Shown: positions 32,460 to 44,294 of the stretch, piece by piece
How the letters are laid out: every line of letters begins with the position of its first letter
How positions within the stretch are numbered: position 1 is the first letter of the stretch
Assembly (NCBI RefSeq): GCF_905147045.1
Contig: NC_065918.1
Span: forward strand, 9,796,001 to 9,860,000
DNA from: Nymphalis io
Lineage: Eukaryota > Arthropoda > Insecta > Lepidoptera > Nymphalidae
Direction: 5' to 3'
Length of the DNA: 64,000 nucleotides
Position numbers and translations under genes: made by a program
The notes under the pieces: generated by a model
Told to the model about the DNA's origin: nothing
Seen by the model: only the letters and a program-made list of their open reading frames with translations
Database searches by the model: none

Positions 32460-32563
32460 GCTTAACTTGGCAGCAGTGGCGTAGCGTGGGAGGGGCTGGC
32501 GAGCCCATGGCCACGGGCGGCATGCGAAAGGAGGCGGCGGCAAGCGTCACGATTTACTACTAT

Positions 32564-32634
<71 letters not shown>
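32460..32634 (+). repeat. GC-rich repeat head followed by an (AT)n run
   Basis: GGCAGCAGTGGCGTAGCGTG through GGAGGCGGCGGCAAGCGTC is much more GC-rich than its surroundings and reads like the start of a dispersed repeat. It runs into about 65 bp of AT dinucleotides at 32570-32634. A frame through the AT run gives only Tyr-Ile repeats and is not a gene. Confidence 0.5.
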
Positions 32635-32637
<3 letters not shown>

Positions 32638-32639
32638 AG

Positions 32640-34500
32640 CCTAGTGTACTTTGTTATATTTTACGATTTACTACTCCATAAACGATTCGATACGATTTAA
32701 TACTCATACTTTTTTGCAATACCTGTAGAGGTTGCTAAGTATGCACTATATATAATTTAAGACCCTATTGTATACTCGATCGATCGATTGGCACATAAAT
32801 ATTTGTTATTAATATTTATTGTTGGATGTGTCTAGTGTTAAGCTTATAAAGTTATGCCTTGTAAGCATTCAGACATTATAAAAGTTAAACGAATGTCGTC
32901 CTTTGATCTCGTAGGTTATCTCAAGGTTATCTCGAAGGTTAACGATTTAATAAAATATCAAATATTTATAATAAACAATTTATCGTAAAAAAGTATTGCT
33001 TAACTGAAGAAATAATATGTCAATTTCAAAGTTGTGATTTGTGCAAACTTGACTGAAGTCTTGAAAAATGTTGATATTAAAACCATTTCCTCCTTTCCGA
33101 GAACAAATAGCGTACATCTAAGAACCAAGCCCGCTTACAGATAAACATTATATAGCGGTTGTATAGTTACACAATACTTTGTCTTCTTCTATCGGACATC
33201 AGCGTACTGAGGTAGAATGAGAAAAAAAAAATATGTCACTATTCTCCCGCTATAAAAGCTTTATTTGTAAGCCACTAAATGTTTTAGTATAAGTGCTTTA
33301 AATCTCGCAACGTAATGGCAATTATAATGTCTTTGTGGCTTTAACTAACAAATATAACCCTACTTCAAAAGCAAATTAATCCTCTTCGTGGATGCTTACA
33401 ATATAATATTTGCTACAATTATGAATAACGGTTTTTAATATTAACAAAATATAAAGTACTCTACTTTTGAAATTAGACACGCTCGGCTAGAATACTATTT
33501 TAATATAAAATATTAGTTGAATAATGCTTGTGAAGTTTCTGGCGGCAATAAAACATTTGTAGCTCTGTCGCTGTGACACGACATACACAGTTTTAAATTA
33601 ACAAAGAGCTGAGTCTAAATATTGTAAACTATTTCCTTTATTGGTAGTCCTTTTACACCATGTAGATGCAAGTGACACTCTGTTGTAAAGGAAACTTAAT
33701 AACAACGTATATGTGCAAACCTGAACCTATTTTCTAACTCGAGCGTAAATTATTTTACCCAGAAATATTCAGAATATGACGCAGTATAGGGAAATAAGTA
33801 ATATATAACACATTGAGCACAAATAATAATAATTTACAAGGTTGGATATGGGAAAATTATATCGTAATACGCAATCATATTCAAATCCAATATATTATGT
33901 ATAGTCAACTGAAATAGGTTCATGAAAAATTTAATGAATTCATATTAATATTACAGAAAATAATAGTTCATATATTGGACTTTTTATTTATGGTGTGAAA
34001 CATGTACGTAGTAAAACGACTTACGTTTATTGTTTTCTTATAATTGTTCAATTCCCTTCTCAATATATTTTATTTGATAATGTGATGTGTGTTCGTAAAA
34101 ATATTAAGATTTTTCTTGAAATGATGTAGTACATATTTTAGCACCAGGTGTAAGCATAAGCTAGTTACAAATGTTACTCGACAGTTTTAAAAAAGTTGGC
34201 CAATCATAACAAGTTCCACGAAAAGTTCAAAAAATTTCAATTGCAAAATCAGAAAAATCGTTTAGGAACCTTTGAGTGTTTAATTTTTAGTTAGTAGTTA
34301 AAGATATTAGTTTTTTTTTTAATATTATATTATCTTATATTCCTATCGGCTTATAGTTTCATAGTTTTTGTGACTGCGTTCATCATCATTTCCGGGCAGC
34401 ATCAAATAAAAATTTTTGGATTGCAATTTTTTTGTTGTTTTCATCTTGTTTTTGTTAGGATTTTATAAAACGGATTACTTCTTAGATGATAAAACAATCG
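32640..34500. other. Intergenic, nothing recognised
   Basis: AT-rich, with no frame, splice-bounded island or repeat I can support. Confidence 0.3.
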
Positions 34501-34504
34501 CCTC

Positions 34505-34795
34505 CAGGCCGTTTGAGAAGGCTTGGAGCTTATTCCACCACGCCACTCCAATGCGGGTTGGTGGAATACACCTGCGGCAGAATTTCAGTGAAATTAGACA
34601 CATGCAGGTTTCCTCACAAGTTTTCCTTAACCGTCAAGCACGAGATAAATTATAATCACAAATTAATTATATGAAATTCAGTGGTGCTTGCCCGGGCTTG
34701 AACCCACGATCATCGGTTAAGATCTCCTTTCGGCCTCGGCTCACATCGGGCTAAATCCTCCTCTCATCAAAAGAGGAGAGGGTGCCCTAGCCTGT
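34505..34795 (-). mobile_element. SINE family A, rearranged copy
   Basis: 34505-34732 is a minus-strand SINE from its body (GGAGCTTATTCCACCACG) to the B box (complement of GGGTTCAAGCCC at about 34693) and anticodon region. It then breaks off and continues at about 34745-34795 with a piece of SINE 3' end (GGGCTAAATCCTCCTCTC) in the same orientation. So the tRNA head is replaced by the tail of a second copy. Confidence 0.75.
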
Positions 34796-34812
34796 AAAAG
34801 TTATTGAGTTTT

Positions 34813-34975
34813 TCACTCGAAGATTCTCAGTGGACTTGACTGAAAAAAAAAAATATATACTCTTCCGTTTCTCGAAAAGTAGGTAAAAATCTTTGGTCCT
34901 GCGCCTGAACTCTTTCCGGTCGTGTCGGATTGCCGTTCCATCCCACATACACTTATAACCGAATAAGAGGACATC
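34813..34975 (-). repeat. Interspersed repeat family C, minus copy
   Basis: Inverted match to 16775-16935: GATTCTCAGTGGA, GGTCCTGCGCCTGAACTC and GGTCGTGTCGGATTGCCGTT. Confidence 0.6.
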
Positions 34976-35860
34976 ATCATTATCAGTATTAAATATTATA
35001 ATAAGGCTAAGATAAGTGAAATATTTTTTTTATAACAAAATTTTAAATTGAATCTTACAGAGTTTGTCTGAAAGTAGATAATAATATGTATTAACCAACA
35101 ATAATAAACGGAAGGTAAGGATATTAAATACCTTTTTTAACAAAGGTGTAATTAAATCCTGTTTGGTGAAATCCCTGATGTGTGAAATTGAAATTGATAC
35201 AATTTTTAGTTCAAATTCTCGGTAAAAAAAATCAAGTACAAAACATGTTATTTGTGAAAAGTTTGAATACTAATTCTGAAAAATGGAATGTATTCGCGCG
35301 TTAGAACAGATCTGTGGACTTTATATATAAGCAAATTTACTGCCGAATATAATTCCTATTACTATTGATCGATTCTAATTTTGGTAGGTAAAAATTATTA
35401 GAAAAGACATAAAGAGATTCAATTTGAAGGAAAATTGAAAAGAATATTATTAAGGTTTTGAAGAGAAAAGCTTGGAATGATAAGTTTGTTATTATTTCTA
35501 GCATTAAACTGTTGTGAGTCAAGTTTTTGTATAATAATAAAGTCAAAATATGACGAAATACCAATTTTTTTAAATGCAAATCTGATGAAATGATGTGATG
35601 ATACTTCTGTTTTCTTAGGTATACTTAGATTGTAAATAATACATATAGATCTTTTTTAAAAGAAAAATGTATGTATAAATAACTAGAATAAAAATATTCT
35701 GAACAGTTTTGCAATCAATCAATTATCTAACTTTCCTTATATGGCAGAAACTATTAGCTGAACCTGCCTTGAACTGAACAAAAATAACAATGTATACTGA
35801 GAATATTGGTTAAGTTAAAAAATTCAACATATACATATTTTAATTTTCAGTGTTTGTATT
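34976..35860. other. Intergenic, nothing recognised
   Basis: AT-rich; no gene or repeat identified. Confidence 0.3.
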
Positions 35861-35864
35861 TTTA

Positions 35865-36002
35865 TTACAGCCTGTGAATGTCCCACTGCTGGGCTGAAGG
35901 CCTCCTCTCCCTTTTTGAGGAGAAGGTTTGGAGCTTATTCCACCACGCTGCTCCAGTGCGAGTTGGTGGCATACACATGTGGCAGAATTTCAGTGAAATT
36001 TA
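35865..36002 (-). mobile_element. SINE family A, 3' fragment
   Basis: Minus-strand GCCTGTGAATGTCCCACTG, GGCCTCCTCTCCCTTTTTGA, CCACCACGCTGCTCC and GGCAGAATTTCAGTGAAATT: the body of the SINE without its tRNA head. It lies 55 bp before the candidate exon at 36058. Confidence 0.85.
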
Positions 36003-36057
36003 TTTAATAATTTAATAGTTATTCTATTATTTTTGATTCTATTATGCCTATGTTTAG

Positions 36058-36303
36058 TACAATCGGAGATCCGAGAGCTTTGAGGAGGATCCATCAAAGC
36101 ACGATTCTAAGCTTGCGTATATTTTCGAAGAGTCGAATCTTTTAGCAATAAAAAGTCTAGGCGATCTGGCTGAGGGCGAGTAAGTGGTGCTTGTATTTTA
36201 TGAAAATATTTATTATTCTAAAAGTGTTTAGTGATTATATTGCTATGATACCATATAAAATACAAATGACACACCCCCAGACTACAGACATGACTTTCAA
36301 ACG
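36058..36303 (+). CDS. Candidate pair of coding exons split by a 52-bp intron, unidentified protein
   Basis: Exon 1 is 36058-36179 (acceptor ATGCCTATGTTTAG, donor GA|GTAAGT). Exon 2 is 36232-36303 (acceptor AAAGTGTTTAG, donor CG|GTAAGT). Both donors are consensus. Exon 1 is open for 40 codons: NRRSESFEEDPSKHDSKLAY, then IFEESNLLAIKSLGDLAEG. The split codon joins in frame to DYIAMIPYKIQ and MTHPQTTDMTFKR. The composition is protein-like and GC-richer than the flanks. The 52-bp intron is short even for insects. The segment runs from RR to KR, as in a hormone precursor, but I recognise no peptide family. Neighbouring exons were not found; a weak acceptor at about 36558 or a strong one at 39177 would keep phase for only a few codons. 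Confidence 0.42.
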
Positions 36304-37080
36304 GTAAGTTTTGATTACGGTCGTTGATCGTGTCAGCTTAACACTAAAACATTGTTTGAAATCACTTGAAACAATTCAAATTAATCGCATTACATAAAAT
36401 ACATTATTAAAGCATTATATCAATTTGTTACTGATATATTTGATAATACAAATACTACCCTTATTTTGTTGCTTTTTAAAAGCATTATAAAAATCTCATT
36501 TAGTGATATCATTTTTCATCTTCACATTAACTTTATCTTTTGTAAAAAGTAATTATGTGTCGTCAGCAAACAATACAATACACCGTGTATGTAAATATAC
36601 CATGTAAAATTATTCCGTATTGGTATAGACCCTGAGCGTCGCCTATAATTGAGATTATATATTTAATTTTTAAATATGTTTAAGTGTATATACAAGATTT
36701 CGTCAAAAATCGAGTTAATGACGGGTTTCTAGGAAATTAACTTTATTACCTGGTGATAGGACTTAGTTCAGTCCTGTCTGGTTAGATACTACGAACTCAT
36801 CAGAACATAACCCATATCTATATAAAATATAAAAAAAAGATTTAGCCATAGACCAATATTATTGCATACAATTCAAAAACTTTCGTTAATACTTCTTAAC
36901 TTATTAGTCATTTTGATACAATTATTATTTAAATATGTAATTTATACTTGTTTAAATGACCATTCCATTAATAATATTGGAAAACAATTTGCGCTCTCAT
37001 TTTACATAAGCTACCACGATTTAATAAGTTATCCTCGGCAATATTATTATATTAATTGATTAATGACGACAACTTTTATA
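36304..37080. other. Intergenic or intronic, nothing recognised
   Basis: AT-rich. If the exon pair at 36058-36303 is real, this is its downstream intron or 3' region. Confidence 0.3.
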
Positions 37081-37082
37081 AG

Positions 37083-37316
37083 GGTGTGGACCCATGTCTA
37101 GAGAGTGGCACCGTGTAAGAGCGTGGCCTTATATACGGCGGCGCAGGCCGCCGTGTAACGGCATTGCGCCGCGCCGCGAGACGACGCGGCGTCGTGCCGC
37201 AGCACGGTGCCGTGTACGGTGCACCGCATGTTTTGCTGTTGATTAGTTCGCACATTTAATAAAAATGGCTGACTTTTTAATTTCACTAGTGAAAGCCATT
37301 AGCCATTATACTGTGG
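37083..37316 (+). mobile_element. One-ended relative of the Harbinger-type MITE
   Basis: The left end GGTGTGGACCCATGTCTA... matches the terminal repeat at 26442, and the next 150 bp have the same GC-rich, self-complementary make-up (GCCGCCGTGTAACGGCA against TTGCCGTGTAACGACA). The AT-rich inner part and the right terminal repeat cannot be found, so this copy is truncated. Confidence 0.55.
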
Positions 37317-37363
37317 AAATATCAAAAGTACACTAGAGCCGTACATCAAGTCAACATTCGATT

Positions 37364-37640
37364 TTATTTAACCGCAAATGCTGCATAGTTGAGTCCTTTC
37401 GCCAATTTATTAATATGAGGGCTACATTGAAGCTTAGAGTCTATAGTGATATCAAACAATTCTGTTTCTTCTACAGAATCTATAACTTCTGTATTCAAAA
37501 GTACATTTGTTTTTACACATTTTACATTGGGAATATTGAAAAGAATACATTTTGTAGTTTTTACTGTTTAACAGTAATTTATTTACAGTAAAATAATGTA
37601 CTATTTCAGAAAGAGCATTGTTCACCTCGTCATATATTGA
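37364..37640 (-). pseudogene. Jockey-type LINE reverse transcriptase, C-terminal relic
   Basis: On the minus strand NNALSEIVHYFTVNKLLL, after one frameshift near 37566, leads into TKCILFNIPNV and later LFDITIDSKLQCSPHINKL, AKGLNYAAFAVK and a stop at 37364-37366. This is the thumb-side region after the catalytic YxDD box in jockey-like LINEs (typically W-NKL-LN--KT then FLGI-LD-KL-W--HI). Catalytic residues and both element ends are missing. Confidence 0.65.
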
Positions 37641-37759
37641 AAGACGTCTTTTTTACTATTATTTTTCCAGGTTTGGAGTCGATAATTTGAAGAACTAACC
37701 TTTCCTTATAGCGGCTCCAACTGCCACTTTCAGTTTTCATCATTGTGGGGATGTTGGTA

Positions 37760-40000
37760 CGTAAACCAAGGTATAAGCATAAATTACATCATTAGATGTT
37801 ATTATTTCGGATTCAACTTTCAATTAGAGAGCATGGAAATTTAAAACTTTTTTCTTTAAGACAATTATGCCACAACTTCACATAAACTTAATTCGTCGGA
37901 ATCGGTAAAAGAGCTAGTACACCAATTCTGTATAATGACAATAAATCTAGAAACGAATAAATGTAAGTAAGTATTTATGTATTTCTTATAAATATATTTA
38001 CTTAGGAAGATCTCGAGACAAGCTTTTTTATCAGTTATAATGTAACTAAATATTTGTTTTTTTTTTTTCAATTCGATTTTGTAGTTAGCCCGTCAACAAT
38101 GGTAATGGAACTGCACACAAGGATGAGGGTGACGACATTATTAAAAGGCTTTAATAGAGCTAGAAATTATTATTACCCATCGCTTTTATCCATTTATCGT
38201 TAAGTACTTTACTTTGTTGACTTTTTTAACTCCTATTGCTCTGTTTCTTAATAAATTCGTTTTCTAAATTAGTTACCGAGATCACTACAACTAAAATAAT
38301 CTGTCATTTCAAATGCTGTACATTGCTTGTTTAATAATAATAATAATATTTAATTAAACGGACACATTTAAGCAAAGATTTTGTAGAGATTTTTTCAAAC
38401 ACATTATGTAAATAACTATGTCCTGTGAAAACGCAGAGCTCTGAATGTTCTCATAGAATTTTTATAGGCAGACATGCAAAAAAACATTAGTATCCTTGCT
38501 TTCTTATGAATTTCGCGCTGTAACGCAAAAAACAACGGCGGACGTAATTTGATATTAAAACATGACTAAATTATACTATTTTGCCCCCTATCTTACTATG
38601 TAGTTGATACTCACGAAAATATAATATAATAAATAAAAAGAAAGAAAGAAACATTAACAATTTTTCAACAAGAAGTCATTTTCTTATTAGGTATTAAGTC
38701 AAAAGAGTACTGAAGTGAATCATGGGTATTGAATTAGTCGGTTAAACAGCACTTCGGCGCAAGTATCCAGAGAGTTACTCATCATGCATTTATAAACTTA
38801 TTTAACCATAATGAGATATAATGTAACAAGTTTAAGTAAATAAATTCCTTTCTTACTGAACTTTCTAAAAATAATAGTTTTAAATTAAATAGTTGAGTGG
38901 TATTAATATTGTTATATATTGTAATATTTTTATATGTTATAATATTGTAGTTGAGTAATATTGGTCTTATATTGATCTGATGACGTGCGAGTGCACAAAA
39001 ATTCAGCATTTCTGATATCACCAGTCCTTACACACACGTCTCGAGCGCAATCTCATTTAGTTTTTACAACGACCGGAACTATTTGCTTTTTTTTGTGGTA
39101 AAGTTCATTTAACTATACATATTATAGTAAAAAGTATAATTTATACAAAGCGCTGTTTTTTTTTTCGTTGTAGATATAAGAAACAAATAAATGTTTGAAG
39201 TATGGAGGACATGCGACAGAATATGTGGTTTTTCGTGGAAAGAAAATGTATTCATAATGCAACTACTCACTATGAGTATAAATCAGAAAAATTTAAAAAT
39301 TAGAGGTCATTTCAAAATTAATTTTTCAAGAAAAATTAAGGTTTTTAATCAGACACAAACAATCCTTAATATATAATGAAGTTTACAACAAAACTTATAT
39401 TTTAACTCTGAACTGGATTTAGCCATACAAAATCAAATAAAAAATAACAGTTTTGCTTGTTTTCAAAACAAAGCGGAATTGAAAGTCTTCTGTATAGTTC
39501 ACAAAGAATAGAAGATGTAGTACGTTCAGTATATTTGAGTTAATTAACAAGAGATACGGATTAACAATACAAGCAATCTATGTTGGCTGCCCAGATTTCT
39601 TGAGATTAGTATAATCTGTACATTGTACTGCGCAGCTCTTCGTGATTAATTTCTGTCATACTAACTCGCGTATTGTAACAAATATTAAGATGTTTATGCG
39701 CCACTTGATCTAAAAACCTGCCTCTATCACCTGTCTTAAGCTCTCCGTGATCGAGTTAGGTATCAGAACAAGAAAGCAAAACAAACAACGACTGTTTTAT
39801 TTTAATTTTTTATTAAAAAAACCTTTAAACGGTTTTTCAATATAGAAAATATGTAAGAACCCAGAATATTGTCAGAAGCACATTTTCTTGACCGTAAGAC
39901 CGGCGTTCAATATTCAACTATTTAAGGTAAATGCTTTATCCCGTGAATAATTCTTACAGGTATTTTTTTTTTGTTGGATTTTAACGTAGTTTATGTATTC
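37760..40000. other. Gene-poor region before the GPCR
   Basis: AT-rich, with no frame that looks coding. A strong polypyrimidine acceptor-like site at 39160-39177 is followed by only short frames. Confidence 0.3.
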
Positions 40001-40004
40001 CATG

Positions 40005-40424
40005 TGTGAACACGACATTATGCATCAAGTTCACGGCCACGATGCTCAACCAAAGCGTAGAGTTCAGTCATAGTACCATTCATTACGAAAACGCAGCAGT
40101 CACTCGTAGTCAGTGCATAAGGATGTCCGGTGCAACAGTAGCTGCGCGCTTTCCCGTAAACGCAAATATCTATTGCGCTGTGCTTTTTGAATATTGTGGT
40201 ATTAATTAAAGGAAATTATCTGTTAATACTTGTGAAGTGGTGTACTAATCTTTAAAAAATACGCATTTACAATTTCAATTAAATGTAACAAAATCCAAAA
40301 ACCTCGCGATTTTTTTTTTTGAAAATAATACTAATAAATAAAGAAGAAACGAACTATAAATAAAATAAGCAATTTGACATTATTTTTTTATTTTTGGAAA
40401 GTGTTTGAAGCTATTTAAGAAAAA
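40005..40424 (+). promoter_or_regulatory. Probable promoter and 5' leader of the GPCR gene
   Basis: GC-richer than the surrounding sequence, with two TCAGT arthropod-initiator-like motifs (about 40065 and 40109), 300-360 bp before the start codon. No TATA box stands out. Placement is inference from composition and distance. Confidence 0.35.
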
Positions 40425-43269
40425 ATGACGATGTACAATTGTACTAAAGACAGAGATTTAATTATGCCTACAGATGCGATAACCCCCATGATCACGATGA
40501 TAACTTTTAACGGTACTGAATTGCTGTTACGAACATACTCCCCGGTGACCTTGAGCCAGGAGTGGCCGAAGATCAGCCGCTTTCTTATTATGCTCTTCTG
40601 TGCCTGTATTGGGTCCATCGTGAATGGTTTCTTCTTGGCAGCTTTTTTCATAGAAAGCGCATTACAAAGAGCTGGTAAGTATTGAAGCAGTATAGCTGTA
40701 GATAACAATATTTTTACAATTTACGAATTATACGCAATGCGAAATATTTTTTTATATTTACTGTGTAATTATATCAGAATGTTTTTTTCATATTTTTTTA
40801 TTATTTTATTGGTATAATGTAGACAAATCGACAAAAAAGCAATGCGAAGTCATTGTTTCAATATAAATATATTAATGAACTTAAAGGTGCTTCGTTTTGG
40901 ATTATTGAAATCATATTTAATTAATATATTGTTGTCAACGACTATATGCTAATATGTTATGTTTTGAAATTGCATTTCGCGATGATTCTTCAAAACCATT
41001 CTGCGAAAATTGCCCATCGCGAAAGATTTAAACAGAACGCAGCTAGCTGAAACTCTTGTTTCTAAGTCGTAAAGGAAAACCGTTAATCATGGTGGTTAAG
41101 CTAAACCTCTTGTATCTATCAAAGAGCTAGTACAGCTTAAAAACAGATTAGCCGATTCATTTGAAATACAAAGTAAAATAATACATTTATAAACATGGTA
41201 TAAACTACTAAATGAATTATCATTCCAATGTTCTTTAAGTCATGAAATTTAATTTAATGTTAATAAAATCTAACGGTAGTAGGGCTTGGAAAAAATCAGG
41301 ACAACAAGTTCATGTGCTAAGGATGTTGATCAATAATTGTATTTATAGCTTGCAAGGAATACATACTAGAAACAATAAAACAGTTAGTTGAGTTTGTTAA
41401 GATTTAATAACTTAATAATAAACTTGTCTGTAAAATGTAAAGCTAGAAGAATTAATTTGTTGCCTTCGAAACAGACGCTTATAAAAAACTACATACTTTG
41501 TAAATCTTTGAAGGAAACCAATAAACAAAAGGTAAAATGATATACATAAAGGATTTAATGCAAATTAAATATTTCTACAATTTTTCTGTTAAAGTTTTTA
41601 ATTAAAAGGTTTGATATTCTGAAAAGTATTAATTAACAGAGTCCAACAAGATCAAGTTAAAAGAAGCTCTACTAGGCATAGCATTTGACTTGTTAAGCTC
41701 ATTCAGGAGCCTATGCGGGTGTTATTACATGCTCAATAATACATCCATGACCATGTTACATTACAGCTTTCCATTCTAATATGTCATTAAAATAACTCTT
41801 TATTAAATTTTAACGTTAATGACTAAGTTAATTTATCTGAGTTATTAATTATTTTTTTAGTATATTACGTTATATTCCAGAGAATTAAACTCAAATATCA
41901 TATAAATTATTTAATATCAATTTAATAATGTGTACGCTTAATACATGTCAAACTTACTTTTTATAAATTATGAGTAGAATTTTGAATCGGCTATAATTAT
42001 TGCGATATTTTAAAATGATGAACGTTTATGAGCCCGACCAAATAAAGGCAAATAATTTATTTGCACTATTAGTTTTTAACCTAAACATATTTATTACGTA
42101 GAACCTTATTGATATAATATAATATTTTTTGCTTATAATTTTATTTGCAATATTAGATTTTTGTATTTTAACCAAATGAATTGTCCTAGGAAACATATTC
42201 TTATCATGCGTTGGCTTGGCGGATATCATGATGACAGCAGGCGTGACGGCTGTGTCTGCGGTCGTCATACTTTCTGGGCAGTGGGACACTCTTGAAATCT
42301 GCAAGGCACTATACTTTCTTGGCTTGTCATCTACCTACTGCTACTGCATCTTTTTCGTGGTAAGACAGTAATGCTATATTTATTACACAGGAGTATTAAA
42401 ATAAAATGTACTTAATTAGTTTTCAATCCTCGAACATTAACAATAACTAAATGATACAAAAACCACTGTAACTAAATATTCTTGAAAGGTATATATATAC
42501 ATATACATAGTGATATATATGCATATACTTTTCCTATATTATAGTAATTATATTATTTTTGTTGTAGTTCGTGGCTGTCGAAAACTATTATAGAATTTGC
42601 CGTTCGCCTGATGAATACGCTGCGTTCCTGTCTATACAGATTGTCGTCGTATGCATATTAATCATCGGCACGAGTATGGGACTTGCTGGTGTTGGCGTTT
42701 ACCTGGACCTAGACTATGACTACTGCAAACGGGTTCATTATGGCAACTACTTATTCCGGTTGGCCACGATGGTCATTCTGCAAGCCATGCCTTCAGCCTT
42801 AACCGTGATATTCCTACTAATTGCTTCTGCACAAATCAAGCGTCGTGTTCGACTTCATGCCCACTACAAACGGTCACTGCTCTACGAAAGCGATTTGTCA
42901 ATAACTGCGGTTAATACTACAGCTTATCTGATCTTCGTATTATCGTGGATTCCTTATATAATCGTCGTTCACCAATTCCCTACAGCTAGCGACGCTGTTT
43001 TTTACAACATGATGGCTCTCGGCGTATTCCGCTCCTCTCTAACCAGCTTTTTATATGGCATGTTTGATAGGAACTTCCGTCGGGCATATGGGCGCATTTT
43101 TAATTACTGCTGCTGCAAAAATTCTCTGTCAAGTTCGTTTTCACATCGGCACCGGAGAACAACGGATTACAAATCACCGCTCCGCGAAGTAAGGGTCCAT
43201 ATTATGCACCAGGCCGTCACTTCGTCACAGCGAGGAGTTTCTTACTGGCGGGAGACTCAGGAACTTTAA
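40425..43269 (+). CDS. Orphan class A (rhodopsin-like) GPCR with altered DRY and NPxxY motifs, three exons
   Basis: Exons 40425-40674, 42190-42359 and 42568-43269 join in frame at GT-AG sites into 373 residues. The N-terminus has glycosylation sites at Asn5 and Asn29. Helix 1 has GSIVN (Asn67, 1.50). Helix 2 starts GNIF and has LAD (Asp95, 2.50). Trp115 and Cys121 mark loop 1 and position 3.25. Helix 5 has Pro215, helix 6 SWIPY (Trp267, Pro269). Helix 8 reads MFDRNFRRAY, followed by a CCC palmitoylation-like cluster. GNIF and the ICRS after helix 3 resemble melatonin-receptor-like and insect moody/Tre1-like GPCRs. Counting 25 residues on from Cys121 puts Asn146 at 3.50, so DRY reads Glu-Asn-Tyr; NPxxY reads Thr-Ser-Phe-Leu-Tyr (299-303); no Trp lies in helix 4. 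The frame is intact. The ligand is unknown, and coupling by the usual switch is doubtful. Confidence 0.88.
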
Positions 43270-43272
43270 ATA

Positions 43273-43620
43273 CAATAAACACATGACTTTATGAAACGAT
43301 CACAACGGCTACCGAGTAAATCATCTATGACGGATCTTTAATTACTTTCAGACTACGCGAAAAACAATGGACTATTTCAGATATATTACGCTCTTTTAAA
43401 ATATTGCTGCTTGACTCAAATGAAAAACTTAAATTTATATAAAATATTTCCTAAGATGAGGATCGATATTTGGATTTTTGAAAAATTGACACCACATTAA
43501 TTTTATTGTTAAAAAATTATTTCGATTTCATAAATTATTTTAATATCAATCTTATTACATATACTACATTTTTACTATTAACAGAATGTATCAGTATTTT
43601 TTAATAAATATATAAATAAA
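43273..43620 (+). terminator. 3' flank of the GPCR gene with polyadenylation hexamers
   Basis: AATAAA occurs just past the stop (about 43273) and again repeatedly near 43603-43630. The second cluster, about 340 bp on, is the more likely 3' end. Confidence 0.35.
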
Positions 43621-43629
43621 AAATAAATA

Positions 43630-44251
43630 ATTAAAAGAAAGAATTTGGAAATCATATACAATAAAATATATTCAAGATAAATGTAACAAAGTTTTTAAAA
43701 TTTAACAAAACACATTATTTTTTTTACCTAATAAGTAAGTAAAAAATACTATTTTATATCAAAATATATGAAACAAGAACTTTTAAATATATATTGCATT
43801 TCAATCGGCTTTCGTAATAATAATATAAGTACGCAATCATGCACAGTCGTCGTACTAAAGCGTATAATATATTTAAATGCGTTATTTATTTTAAAACTCA
43901 ATAATATAGCCTTCTAAATTCCATGTAACCCAATTATGTCATGGTTAGACAGGCCGGAGGTATCTCGTGGAGATTAATAGTATTGGTTTATGAAGCTCAC
44001 ATAACCGCACATGCTGCATCATATGTAGATTTATGTTACATCATTTTAATAATGCGATTAAAGGCGTTTAAAGTTCAAAAATACTTCTATGTATGTTCTA
44101 CCGACTTATCTATCACTTACGAGTATTTAAATATTTGAAATAATTATAATAATCGTTTTCTAAATCTTTTAAGCTTTGAAGTGTTAATTGAGTATTCTAT
44201 TGTAATGTATATAATAAATAAAAATATCTGTATATTTATTTTATATTTGAA

Positions 44252-44294
<43 letters not shown>

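Noticed and set aside
32560..32638. Open frame of Tyr-Ile repeats
   Set aside because: It is translation of an AT dinucleotide run; the same holds for 46918-47032 and 44257-44290.
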